The notes under the pieces were generated by a model. That model did not search any database and was not told the origin of the DNA. It saw only the letters and a list, made by a program, of their open reading frames with translations. 64,000 nt of DNA. Origin: Gymnogyps californianus. Lineage: Eukaryota; Chordata; Aves; Accipitriformes; Cathartidae. The DNA is taken from NCBI RefSeq assembly GCF_018139145.2, contig NC_059471.1:201333494-201397493 (forward strand), read 5' to 3'. Position 1 is the first letter of the stretch. Each line of letters begins with the position of its first letter. Of this stretch, positions 39,991-53,272 are shown in pieces. A program made the position numbers and the translations under genes.

Positions 39991-42900
39991 CTATTAAAGA
40001 GAAGTATTTCATGAGAACTAAGGAAATTACTATCAATTAATATACACAGATACATTCAAATTAGCACAAAGTTTTTTACAACAATGATCATGTCTTCTTA
40101 CAAAGTCCAATGAAATCAGAATTATATGGTAATTCTAATGAATTAATAAAATACTGGATAATTACTATCCATAGGGATACCTATGATAATAGGTACTGAG
40201 AGTGATAAGGTAACTTTCTGGAGTATTTCTCAGCATTAGTTTTTAGCATACCTGCCTTATATTAACATGCAAGACATATTCAGTCTTATTGTATAATATG
40301 CTTACACATATCCTAATTAAAAATGAGATTTGCAGTTACAGAAACAAAATGATACTTTATGTCTGAATGCTGGAATTTAATCCCACGCCATATTCTCATT
40401 CTTCATGTTGTACTCCTTTCTCTTGAAAGCTGCTTGTCAGATACCATACCCAGCTAAACCAATCTGTGGGACTTCACATATTTTTTGTGAAAACTGTTTA
40501 TCATGTAGAAAAAATTATAGAAAAATCATTGAAAACAAAGACAAAAGATGCTTAACAGTGTCCCTATGAAACAGTATTTTTATGAGATATCTACTTGTAG
40601 CTCTTTCTCTTCTTACTTTGAGTAGAAAATATGGGTTAAAACTACACAAGTTCAAATTATCAACCTGATAAAGAATACACAACAACAAAATGCTACATTT
40701 TACTTTGTACATACTTATTCCAATTAATTTTATATATATATTTGAATTAACTATGTATATTCCAGTGAATTTGGTCTCTATCATATGCATGTATTTTCCA
40801 AATTCTACGCTTTGACAAAGCCTTTAAAAACATTCTATCTACCCACCCCAAGAAAACGAAGCACAGAAGAAAGTAATCAGAATAAGAACTTTCTGAGTGG
40901 ATATCACAACTGACTGACTTTGGCCATTTATAGATGCATATTCTCTTTATTTTTTGTTAAGACAAGGACTCCTCTTAGCAAAATCTGTCTTCACCCTCCC
41001 ACCCCCACCCTCCTTCTACTACTCTGAAAGAAATGTGCATCTATATCAAGAAATGCAAATTATCCTGTTACTTGTAGAGCTAACTATCAGGCAGATAACT
41101 ATCATGTTATCATAGAGTAAATTTTTTCTAGACACATTTACAACTATTTTTAACCAGGAATGAAGACATAGTCCACTGAAACCAGAATGATATTTTAAAA
41201 ATATATAATATATTCCAAGGAATCTGATTTTAGAAGTGTATCGATGCTAAATAGTTAATGCAAAAAAAAAAAATTTCTTAATTAGCAATTAAAGTTTCTC
41301 AAAGAAGCATCAACTAAAGCAAACAAAGAGCTCTACTAACCTGGATTTTGCAGTATGAAGGTACCTGATCATTAAGATGCCCTATTTTTATTTTAGATAC
41401 ATGCTAGCAAAAATGCTACTTGCAAAATCCATTTTGTCTTAAAATGAGATAACAGCATTAATATGAAGTTAAATAAATCATGGCAAAAAAAATCCAGCTC
41501 GCTGAATTCATACTTCCATCTCTTTTTCTTACAGAAAATACAGAGAGGAAAATTGGCAGGAAGCAGAAGTGAAAGATTGTTATGGTCATAGGTAGATGAG
41601 TGGTTTTAGGGTGGTCACTTCAAACCAATCATGACTATTCCAAACAGACAAGGGCTTACCAACAATTGTTCAAGTAAGAAAAACCTTACAGTACTGGATA
41701 TACACATTCAACAAGTTATGTTTTCCCTCTCATTTTGAGCAGCAGGCTCAGCCAAGACAACAGTGGCTGCACAGAGATCTCACTTGGAACAGTGAGTCTA
41801 CGTCACCAAAACCCAAGCGAAACAGTGACCAGATGCTGCATTAGGATCAAAACAGAGCAGAAACTCAGAAAAGCAGAAAAAAAGAACAGATATTAAGAAA
41901 CAAGACCTTAAAAGCCCTTCATATCAATGTCAATGCATCTATCACAAGACTTGAATCCAGTCTAAAGAAAAAGGATGACTTTCTTATAACATCAATGAAA
42001 CTGTCTTTCGTCTATAAGCTTTAAAATACTATTGTATTTAACAAAAATAAGTTTCATTAATAGAAACTTTTCTTTTCTCTAACATTTCAAGCCCCTGAAA
42101 GAGCCAAAATACACTGACAAATAGGAAAACTTGAAAAAAAAATTTCCTAACATGTCTTTGACTTAAAGTCATGGTTTGTTCTGTAGTTTTGTTTTTAAAT
42201 GAACTAATTTATATCTTTCCTATAGAAGAAGAAACACAAGGACATCAATGTGACACCTTGTTAAAGCAAGAGTACATAAATAAGTCAAGGTTATTTTCTA
42301 TCAGTACAAATTATATTTAGACATGTATTACCGTGTAAGTGTACCAAAACTGCAGAATACCTAACCATTTAGGAATATCATATTGAGCATGACCAAAGAT
42401 AAATTCAGTTGTATACCTTGGGAAATTCAAAGACTAGAATACCAAATACTAAAGGAAAAAAGTATAAGAACACACCAAATATGAACTGACTGATTTCCAG
42501 CAAACAAAAGATTCCTCAGCCTTGTATTTCCTTGTACTTGTAGCCCATCCATGTCTATGACAACAGTAAGATTAAATATATTAGTTAATAACATAACTAC
42601 ACTCACTGTAACTGATTACATTTTATTTTCTTTCTTATTTACAGTCCATCCCTATCCAACATGCTGATCATTTACAGCAAGTATTCTTTGCACAAAAATT
42701 GTAATGCCAGTTCTTCCTCTCCCTCTTTATTAAATGGCATAGGCAGATTATTGCCTGCTCTTTAATCCGGAAATAAAAACATACACTGTCAGGCAGAAAC
42801 AAATTTAAACTCATTTTACCAGTCCCAACTCCAAAACAAAAAACGCAAGAGAGCTTCGGTCAGGGAAACGCGAACTGGCAGAATGAGAGCCATTTTAGGT

Positions 42901-45900
42901 TCAGAGAAGATCTAGATATGGCAAGGCACTGAACTCTTTCTACTTCCCCTTCTTTAAGCACACAGATACCTCAGAAGGAGCACCGACTGAGGAACTTACA
43001 AAACAGTAGTAACAATGACGAAGTTCACGGTTATACCAAGGTTCCTTGATAGCAGCATGACTACAAAACCAAAAGAAAACCTTCATCCCTTCTAATGCTA
43101 ATTTCCTAACCTCTGCTTCCTACTTATAGGTCACCCGTGAGTCCCATTTATCCATTTCACCCTCTTCTCTAGACTTCCTTTTTCCTTATTTTCATCCTCT
43201 GTGGCCCTCATCCCTATATATTTCAGCTGTATCTTTCCTCAAATCATCAACTGAAATTCCACATCTGTCTTCACTGCTGGCCAATAGAATTCACTGTATA
43301 GTTAAGAAAACCTTAAATTATTAACTAAAAAGTGTACCATCTTTAAAACAGAACTGTAGCTTAAAAAAAAAATCTAAATAATTAATTAAAATATTTTCAA
43401 AGGAATCTGTTTTTTGTTCTTTATCTCAGAATAATCCCAGAGATCGATGCTCTCTTGCTTTCTTACTTATACCAAACTATAACAATAAATTTAACTACAA
43501 CACGCATTAGAAAGGAAAAAAATTACATAAAGTCCAAATGTTCATTACCCTTCTATAATCTAAAGCCTGTAACAAGAACTGCCATCAGAAGAATAAAATT
43601 CTATTCAGTTTCACAAAGACAAACTATTGTAGAGGATCAGTATATCACCAAACTGCATTAAAATACACCAGAATCATTAAAGACAAAATATATGCTTTAA
43701 TACAATTATTCTTGATGTCATGTTACCTCCCTACAGCTTGGGCTATTTTCTATTGTTAACTTACAAACACCAGACTACTGATAGGGCTTCTAAAAATGAA
43801 GTCTAGGCAGCAAATTTTGCAGGGTTTTTTTCATATGGTCTTCATTATTTTTAGTTAACTTTGAACACAGTTGTCCTGCTATAACAACTTCTCACAAGAA
43901 AATTTTATCTTGAAGTTTTTGTTGAAAGAACGCTTTTTATCTCTTAAGTATCAAGATAATTCTAACCCCAAGTTAATTCTAAATTAATTTTGTAACTTAG
44001 GCAATTTTGCTGTCATGAACTATAGTCACTCTGTTTACCCAATAACTTCTTAAAAACTTCAAATTTGTTTGCATTTGTAAACATGATTATCTTTTTATTA
44101 TATTCTCTTTTTAAGATCTGTCCCACTCTAGAAAAGTATTTTATCTTACGAAGCAAACAGATATCATATGTAATGTTATAGTAGTTTTCTCGTTCTATAA
44201 TATAAAATCCATGTGTTTTTAATCAGCAGCTTGAAAGGTATCAAATAGAACTTATTTCTATTACTTCTCTCTGTATTGTAAAAATAAAAAGCTGGGTTTT
44301 TTGTCTCACTTGGCAACTTACTATAGAAATATATTACTCTTCCACAGCTTTTTGAGATACATATGAAGGGTATACAGTATATCAAAATCAGGAAAAGCTG
44401 CTGTAATACATTAGAGTCTAAGCAAAATATAAGCAGCAGCATATGCTTTCAAAAAACATTAAGAAGCCCACAGTACTTCTGTACACTAAATATGCATGGA
44501 TGGAGGAAGCACAAAAGCACGCTTATACATATAACTCCAAGGAATTTGGTGGTATCCCAATAAATTTCTCCTTTATTCTTCATCTCAAGGAGTTGATAGG
44601 CACTGGAAGAATACAGGATGACCAAAAGATCAGTAACATTAGAAAAATACGATACTACTAGAGTTCAGTGTGAATCGAAGTCTCAAAGAAACAATGAAAG
44701 CAGAACTTGTGCAGACTATAAACACTGATTAAGAGAGGGTGAAGTTTAAACTGAACTACATATCACAGGCTGGCACAACAAATATACTTCATCATGAGTA
44801 TGCTGTCACTGCAAACACAAGGGATGCAATGGGAAAGAGATGTAATAAGCAACTGAACTTCTCTGATATTAAATAAGTGACTCCTGAATTTCACTGATAC
44901 TAAATAGGAAATGGCACCCAGGATTGTCCATTCCCAATAAAAACCTAGGTTTGGGCACAGAGATGCATTAAGTGCAACAGCAGAGAGACTGGCTGCTGAT
45001 ACACTGAGGACAGAAAACAAAAAGCAGTTCTAAAGTCAAAGAGCTATGGGATGTCATGAACAATGGAAAAAAGGCACTAATGGATTCTGAAGGAAACCCA
45101 AGAATACGTATGACAAAAAAACCATGCAAACAGCTCTGCCACGACACACAGCAAGGCTGGAGTACAGAACACAGCTGGACAGGAACAGGCTTCATTAAGA
45201 AGAGTTTCAAAGAAGAGCAGATGGACACTACTGAAGTGATAACCAAGAAATAGGATTTTTTTAAAATTTATTTATTTTTTTATGTCAGGAAAAGATGAAA
45301 AACAGCCTACTACTACAAAACAGAACAAAAGTCTGAGTACATTACTATTTGGAATGGGCTTTTTGGCTCTCAGAGATTGGTTCTTTATGGTGATAGCTTT
45401 GAGGGACTAGTTTTTCAGGATGGGGAGAGGGAAGATGGTGAGCAGCAGAATGAAGGACACAGAAAATCCCAAACAGAGAAATTATTATATTATCGTGGTA
45501 TTAAGTGATCATCTTTAGAAGATCTTGACATTTGGCCTTAAATAGACATTTATCCAAGAAGTTCAAGTTAAAACAAAATCTTTGCATTCCAAAGAACAGA
45601 AACAGCCAGCTTCATAATAGATGTCTGAGATCAAGAACAGTGTTGCAATTAAAAGGTAAATTTGTAAATGCATATGCTACAGTTTTAGGTCATAGCAACT
45701 TTACCAATTTTCCTGCAGCAAGCAGAAGATGGATCCATTAATTTGATCTACATGCAATTCCAATTTTCTAGTCTACAAAGGCAGACAAGATACAATTCTA
45801 CTATTACAAGTTCTCAATGACTGTCAAAAGCAAGAACTACCACCCAGTCTAACAGTATTGGCAGTGAATGACCAGAGGCACCATAAATCAGGTATTTCGA

Positions 45901-48900
45901 CACCCATCTTGTTATGGAGTAGTGGCTCCACGACAGGCCTGGAAGAAGCACTAAGCCAGTGATAACAGGATTCTTGATCCACCCACCCAAGTGTCTCCTT
46001 GCCAGCCAAGGAAGCCATCCTCCCCTAAGTTCTCCTGGCAGCCGAAGTAGGTTTGACTTGTATTGTATGGTCTTAACAGGTTAAGTTTATTGTCAGACTC
46101 CAGCTGCAATGATCAAGCACAAGCTGCCCAACAGGTACCCCTGGACAGCACCGGGTCACATACCTTACCCTTTTTCCCATTACTTGATCTTTTTTCCACC
46201 ACCCTTCTACCTCCTTTTCTCTGCCCCAAATTAACAAACCACTCCAATTACTTCTTCCCTTAGTGGTCCCAGTTTTGCCACACCTATACCAAAATTTGGT
46301 ATTTCTGAAATTATTACCTTGGTGTAACACTGCACCTTCCAAAGTGGCCCCACTGCTCCTCTCCATGCAATGGCACTGTTTGGACATTTCTCACACAATT
46401 CCCCCTTTACTACTTGTGAAATCCAGGCATCCCATAGGGTGCTATCTATAACTTCTATCAGCTTCTCACACTGTTGTTTGTTATGTTCAGCAATTTCTCA
46501 CATCACCTCCAGTAGTTCTCCACACCCTAGGGAGTTAGCTCAGCCTCCAAGCACAGCAGTCAGCAGCTTAGGTATTTGCCTGCAGCCCCAACACATCCGC
46601 AACAAGTTTCAATTCCACCCATGATTCCATGTCAAGTGAATCCTCAAGCTACCAAGCACTAAATCATAAGTAACAGTATCACTGGTTACATTCTTCTAAA
46701 AGCCAAAAAGGCAGGAATCGGTCAGAACAAGTAAAGGCAAAGTAAGTATATAATACGAACAACACTAGAAAAATGGTATTTTGTAATACTTTATGAATTA
46801 AAAAAAGAGAGATAATATCTGCCTTAACTAAACACATCTACAAATTATATACATACTTCTCCACCCTAGAACACAATTATAAGCTCCAGTGTTGGTTTAA
46901 TAACAACAAAGGCCCCAAGTCTTCAAAAGCAGGCGATCTTCAACTGTGCATGATACTGCTCCACTAGTCCTTGTGCAGTATTTATGAACAAACATGCTTT
47001 ACCAGGTCTGATCTATTTGTGTCACTTGTAGTCTGGCTGAAAGGAAACAGATCTTACACATTAGCTTATTACTTCTTTACACAATCATTTTGCTAAAGCT
47101 TCAAGTTTTCGCTACTTATACACACAAGCACACCATTTACAAACTATGTAATAAGCAGAAAATAGAAATAGAATAAATAGAAAATAAATTGCAACTCAAA
47201 AACTATTGTTATCACTTTCAAGTAACATCAATTGCTCATTCGCAACTCTATATCCCATTGAACTCTCTCTAATCTTTCACCTCGCTGTTTTTTTTCTCCT
47301 CCCTTAACTCAACCCAAATAGGAATCTATGCACAAACATGGGTCCCAACCTCTAGAAACAACCCATGTAAAGAGAAGAAAAAAAAAAAAAAAAACAAAAA
47401 CCAATCACAAAACAAGAAAAGACGCAAATCTACTGTCAGAATCAGAAATGTGGAGCATATGATTAAATCAGTGACAAATCATCCAGGATAAAAATTCCAC
47501 TTACTCTTAAGTAATACATTTAACGCCAAAGATAGGAACTATGCAAAAAAATTGGAATACAGCTTATTCTAGTAAAACTTTCTATCCTGTGATGCAGCTG
47601 AGCTTTCCTTCTATGCTCAGACCCAAGCAAAGACAGTTTTGACAAAGAGAATTTAAATTATGGCACTATTTCAAATGAAACCTCTGCTTCTAGGCTAAAT
47701 ATAAACAACTAATTGTAGGACTCACTGAACTAAGGAGTCATTCTTTGAAAATTAAAGAGAAAAGAGGAATAATGTTTTATTTCAGCAAGTTTCAAGAGGA
47801 ATCAGTTTTCATTCCTGATGCTATTCTGCAACGAACATACATTTCCTTTAATTAGGGATAGCTTGGGCTGTCGCGTAATTCCAAACAATAACATACATAT
47901 CCTATGGGACTAGGTTTCAAAGGACTGCTCTTTCTGGAAGAAAATCTCAGCACTGGACATGGAAGCAAAAATGTACACCAAGGACAACACATTTTGTTTT
48001 ACAACATAACACTTATTTGAAACAGATCCTCTGACTAATTCTCCATAATGTAGGATTTTGGAATGAATACGTCCCTACGTTCTTCCATCCTGAACACAAA
48101 TTAAATAATTATTTATGTTCCTCTGCCAGAGCCTTATCCTCTCTGGGTGCTCTTTTTCTACCCGGATTGTCTGCTGGGCCTACAGAATCTTTGGCAAAGT
48201 TCCTTCTCCCAATATAGTTGAGAAAAAGCATTTAACACTTTTTGTATACCTTTTGCAAGTTGCTTCTCAAACTCTCTTTTAGAAATGCTTCCATGCATTT
48301 AGCCCAACAGGATTTATATTCTGTTCTACCCTCCTTATTTGACACAGAACGTTACCTTTTGGACTGTATTTAATAACCTCCTATTGTATTTAATAATCTC
48401 CTCTACTCTGTTGTCATGTCATACAGGATCCTTCTGAACTTTCTCAAGGCTTTTGTTTCTGTTTTTGCTTTCATAAGTGGTACAGTAATTGCTTTCAGTA
48501 CCAAAACTGTTAGACAGACAGATGATTGCACATCTGAGAGTTAAGTCAATTCCATCACAAACCATTAGCCCTGGGTATGTGATAATTCCATTTCTGCACC
48601 ACACTGACTGCTGTCCTATATCACAGTCCGTCAAAATTCCAGGATCTCGGACTACTCCAAAAATCATATAAAATTCTGGTCCTAACTTTTCACTACTGTG
48701 AGCTCAACTAGCATTTTGTCAGTGACAAATAGCACACATTACAACTGAAAGAGGCTATGCAAGAATTCTTAACAAGTGTAGTAGCAAGCTTTCATGATTA
48801 TCACCCAAAAAGCATATGGTCTGACTCTTGTGCATCGCTATTGTTAAAGCATCAATTCACGTTATGCTTTCCTATGATGGTTCAACACAAAAACTAGACG

Positions 48901-49305
48901 AAAGAAAACCAAGAACTCTGCCCTTCCCAACAACAATTATAAAAGCAGGAAAAAAGTCCCTCCTAAAGACAGTCTAACAGTACTATAGCATAAAATAAAA
49001 ACACTTCTGGTGACAAGAGAGGCAAAAACAAATTGAAGCATATACATAGAGTACCATTTTATATATATGTAAAAGATTGTCAGTGAAGCTAAGTTCTAAC
49101 AGTACTATTAAAATACATGAATTACACGTACATTTCATTTGAAATACATGCATAACTTTTACAGCAAGTGTATCTATTACTGTTTTTAAGATGGGCTTTA
49201 TTCTTATAACTGACCTACCAGATTACTTCATAAAATCAAATGATAACATGTAATTGAAATACTTGTGTTCAAGTTCTCAGGTTACCTTGAGACACATGAG
49301 TCTTA

Positions 49306-49308
<3 letters not shown>

Positions 49309-49353
<45 letters not shown>
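49309..49353. repeat. G45 homopolymer
   Basis: Forty-five uninterrupted G residues, followed by AAGGGAGGAGTTAAGGG. It lies about 60 bp beyond the 3' terminus of the CR1 at 49416. On the transcript strand it is C45. It is by far the longest homopolymer in the window, and is either a genuine expanded (G)n tract or a length artefact of assembly. Confidence 0.95.
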
Positions 49354-49354
<1 letters not shown>

Positions 49355-49415
49355 AGGGAGGAGTTAAGGGAATGAAATCATTCTGACATTTTTATCCCAA
49401 AATTAAAATACCAAG

Positions 49416-51365
49416 TTCATAGAATCATAGAATAGTTTGGGTCGGAAAGGACCTTTAAAGGTCATCTAGTCCAACCCTCCTGCAATAAGCAGGGACATCT
49501 TCAACTAGATCAGGTTGCTCAGAGCCCCATCCAACCTGACCTTGAATGTTTCCAGGGATGGGGCATCTACTACCTCTCCAGACAATCTGTTCCAGTGTTT
49601 CACCACCCTCACTGTAAAAGATTTCTTCCTTACATCTAGTCTGAATCTACCCTCCTTTAGTTTAAAATCATTACCCCTTCTCCTATTGCAACAAGCCCTG
49701 CTGAAAAGTCTGTCCCCATCTTTCTTATAAGCCCCCTTTAGGTACTGAAAGGTCACAATAAGGTCTTCTCGGAGCCTTCTCTTCTCCAGGCTGAACAACC
49801 CCAACTCTCTCAGCCTTTCTTCACAGGAGAGGTGTTCCACCCCCCCGATCATTTTTGTGGCCCTCCTCTGGACCCGCTCCAACAGGTCCATGTCTTTCTC
49901 GTGCTGAGGACTCCAGAGCTGGATGCAGTACTCCAGGTGGGGTCTCACCAGAGTAGAGTAGAGGGGCAGAATCACCTCCCTCGACCTGCTGGCCACACTT
50001 CTTTTGATGCAGCCCAGGATATGGTTGGCCTTCTGGGCTGCAAGCACACATTGCTGGCTCATGTCCAGCTTTTCATCCACCAGTACCCCCAAGTCTTTCT
50101 CGGCAGGGCTACTCTCAATCCCTTCATCCCCCAGCCTCTATTGATACCAGGGGTTGCCCTGACTGAGGTGCAGGACCTTGCACTTGGCCTTGTTGAACCT
50201 CATGAGGTTCACATGGGCCCACTTCTCAAGCTTGTCCAGGTCCCTCTGGATGGCATCCCTTCCCTCAGGCATGTCAGTCACACCACTCAGCTTGGTGTCG
50301 TCTGCAAACCTGCTGAGGGTCCACTCAATCCCACTGTCTATGTCATTGGTGAAGATATTAAACAGTACTGATCCCAATACAGACCCCTGAGGGACACCAC
50401 TCGTCACCGATCTCCATCCAGACATTGACCACTACCCTCTGGATGCGACCATCCAACCAATTCCTCATCCACCAAACAGTCCATCCATCAAATCCATATC
50501 TCTCCAATTTAGAGAGAAGGATGTTGTGCAGGACCATGTCAAAGGCCTTACAGAAGTCCAGATAGATGACATCTGTAGCTCTTCCCTTGTCCACTGATGT
50601 AGTCACTCCATCATAGAAGGCCACTAGGTTGGTCAGGCAGGGCTTGCCCTTGGTGAAGCCATGCTGGCTGTCTCAAATCACCTCCCTGTCCTCCATGTGC
50701 CTTAGCATAGCTTCTAGGAGGATCTGTTCCATGATCTTCCCAGGCACCCAGAGGTGAGGCTGACAGGTCGGTAGTTCCCAGGGTCCTCCTTTCTACCCTT
50801 TTTAAAAATGGGTGCAATGTTTCCCTTTTCCCAGTCACCAGGGGCTTCACCTGACTGCCATGACTTTTCAAATATCATGGAGTGTGGCTTGGCAACTACA
50901 TCAGCCAATTCCCTCAGGACTCTGGGATGCATCTTGTCAGGTCCCATAGACTTATGTATGTTCAGGTTCCTCAGGTGGTCATGAACCTGATCTTCTCTTA
51001 CAGTGGGAGGAACTTTGCTCCCCCAGTCCCTGTCTTGTAGTCCATCCACTTGAGAGGTGTGGGAAGAGAGGCTGCCAGTGAAGACTGAGGCAAAAAAGTT
51101 GTTGAGTACCTCAGCCTTCTCCTCATCTGTTGTTACCAGCCTGCCAGTCTTGTTCATCAGGGGTGGGGGGGCAGTACGCTTTCTTTGATCTTCCTTTTCT
51201 GGCTGACATACCTATAGAAGCCCTTCTTACTATTCTTTGCATCCCTTGCCAAGTTCAGCTCCAGCCACGTCTTGGCCTTCCTGACCCCATCCCTACACAA
51301 CCGGGCAGCATCCCTATACTCTTCCCAGGATACCTGTCCCTGCTTCCACTGCCTGTGCAAGTTCT
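49416..51365 (-). mobile_element. CR1 LINE, 5'-truncated copy of about 1.95 kb
   Basis: The plus strand is the reverse complement of a CR1. The 3' terminus at 49416 shows the ATTCTATGATTCTATGAA tail, then about 90 bp of 3' UTR, then ORF2 sequence reading leftward from about 51360. The endonuclease domain and ORF1 are absent, so the copy is truncated 5' within the linker before the reverse transcriptase, as is usual for CR1. No target-site duplication was identified. It inserted in the same orientation as TBC1D22A, inside the intron upstream of the first visible exon. ORF2 is broken (next entry), so the element cannot move on its own. Confidence 0.96.
49505..51360 (-). pseudogene. CR1 ORF2 remnant: reverse transcriptase and C-terminal region, disrupted
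   Basis: Pieces in order on the minus strand are: 51360-51157 (pre-RT linker, [20 protein letters not shown]); 51157-50714 (RT N-terminus, [10 protein letters not shown] and NYRPVSLT); 50624-50358 (motif [10 protein letters not shown]); 50425-50138 (motif B, VPQGSVLG, and motif C, FADD at 50308-50297); and 50092-49505 (C-terminal region ending in a stop at 49505). Disruptions seen are a TGA stop at 50675-50673 just before the SQHGFTKG motif, a TAG stop near 50135 after NPWYQ, and frame changes between the pieces near 50410, 50700 and 51157. The C-terminal 195 codons are still open. This is a dead element gene. The open frames on the opposite strand here are shadows. Confidence 0.93.
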
Positions 51366-52540
51366 AGTCTGTAAGTTGCCACAGTATCACATTTCTTTAA
51401 CCCAATTCTCATTAGCTTTTCTTTTAAACACCTGGTTCTTCCCTTTTCCTCCCATGTTTCCTACTGAATATTTAACTTTCCCACCGAGAAGTGGTAAGTA
51501 CGTTCATATTCTACAGTACCTTGTAACAGAAAATCCATTTAAGGCTGAATTTTCTCCATATAACACATGATAAAAAGAACTTAAAAAAAAAAAGTTCCAT
51601 ACTGGGCCAATATGTAACACACAGCATGCTCAAGGGAGCAAATAGTTAGAAATTAATTTGTTGAGAACAGAGAAGAGCTACAAAAACATATTAAATGCCT
51701 GACAGAGGTCAGAAGCTTGACTTAAGAGCAAATAAATCCACAAAGATGTTATGCAAAGAAAAAACTATTTGATTACACCACTAAAAACAGCATCTTTCCA
51801 AGAAACAGAAGCGAATGAGACACTTAACAAAACATTGTTAGAAAACAGATATGATATGCTGCTCTTACGAACAGCCTTGACATAATAAAAATCAGGACAA
51901 GATGTCAGCTCACACAACATCCGATACTGAATGCTTCCTAGCATCCAAGAAAGAAGAATGCCTTGTGTTTATCTGCACATGTCTGAGTGTCTGGCCTTGA
52001 AAGCTGTCACCAGCCCCACGTGGCTCCTGACAGCCACACAAGCTCCAAACCTGGAGCCCATCTCACAGCTTCAAAGAGACTGAATAGTTCTCACCTACAT
52101 CCACAGATGCTACATCTTCACAAAGAGGAGGCAGAGTGAGAGGCTGGAAAAGGAAGCACTACTTTCCTAACTTCTGTCAGCTTTCTATATGGGGAATCTG
52201 TTATCTCTTCAACCTGTCCACCACCAGAAGTTTTCATTCCCTTCCCTTCCTGAAAATTTTTTGCCTTTTCCCCCCTAATGTGTGACTTTTCCAATGGATT
52301 CACAAAACTAAAGGATGAACGCCAACTGATGAAAAGAGATACCAAAAATAACTTGCTAAGATGAAGCAGGTAAATTGAAAGACAGAAAGTCCGATGCTGC
52401 AGCTGGAGCTGTATGCATACCAAAATACTCTAGCTGTTTGACTCTTATAGTTAGCCCTTGAAGTTTGAGTTCTTTCTTTCATTTTAGTATAAAGTTTAGT
52501 ATAACATCCAAAAGAAGGGAAATTATATTATATAATATAG

Positions 52541-52576
52541 TATATATTAGAGTGCTTAGTATAAACCTAATATATA
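52541..52576. repeat. AT-rich inverted repeat, 10-bp arms
   Basis: TATATATTAG (52541-52550) and CTAATATATA (52567-52576) are perfect inverted arms around a 16-nt loop, within a longer TATA-rich stretch from 52521. It is probably simple AT-rich sequence. Confidence 0.6.
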
Positions 52577-53202
52577 TTACTTGCTGTTAATACACAATGT
52601 ACAAGCCTTCTCTGATCAATTTCCAACATGCAAAAGTATAACTAGGGCCCTTCTCTCTTCATTAACACCTAAGCACTCTACTCTTATTCCAGGTCATCTT
52701 TAGTAAGAAGATCAGTAGAATATAAAAGAACCATCAAAAAACTTTGTCTGTACACCATCAAATGCAGAAAAAGCATCTACTGGTCAAAATGAAGAGTCTA
52801 GATGCAGGTTATATTTAATTTCTGAAACATTTTTACTGATCCATTATATTGTTAATAATTAAGGCAAAGGATGAATACAAAATCCAAATTTACTTGATAT
52901 TACTTCTTCAAGGGGAACATTCCTAGAGCACCTATCCAAATGCAACTCTAGTTGGGGAAAACAGAAGAATTTTTTTTAAGTACTGATTTCCTCTACATTG
53001 ATTTCTATAATTGTTTACACAGCAGTAGGAATGGCTAATATGTTACACCAAAAAAAGGCTGAATTTTAGTTTTCTTCCAAAGAAATGCTCATTGGAACTT
53101 CACAGCTTTGTTATCCCCTGTTTTCATTCACAGCAAGGTCTTGGCCAAGCTGACACCCCTTCACAAATAGTTCTGAAGAAAAGACTTGCATTATTAACGT
53201 GC

Positions 53203-53272
53203 TGGGTGTTTGGTTTTTTTTATTTGGAGTTTTTGGTTTTGTTTTGGGGTTTGTTCGGTTTTCGGTTTTTTT
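53203..53272. repeat. G/T-rich low-complexity tract
   Basis: About 70 bp of T-runs split by GG, GGG and GGGG (TTTGGTTTTTTTTATTTGGA, then TTTTGGTTTTGTTTTGGGG). This is one of the longest of the window's G/T-rich tracts. Its plus-strand translation is a Phe/Leu/Gly low-complexity frame, not a membrane protein. Confidence 0.8.

Noticed and set aside
49832..50371. 179-codon plus-strand open frame
   Set aside because: It is antisense to the CR1 reverse-transcriptase region; the real coding similarity is on the minus strand.
51130..51570. 146-codon plus-strand open frame
   Set aside because: It overlaps the CR1 5' boundary on the wrong strand and continues into unrelated intron; no family similarity.
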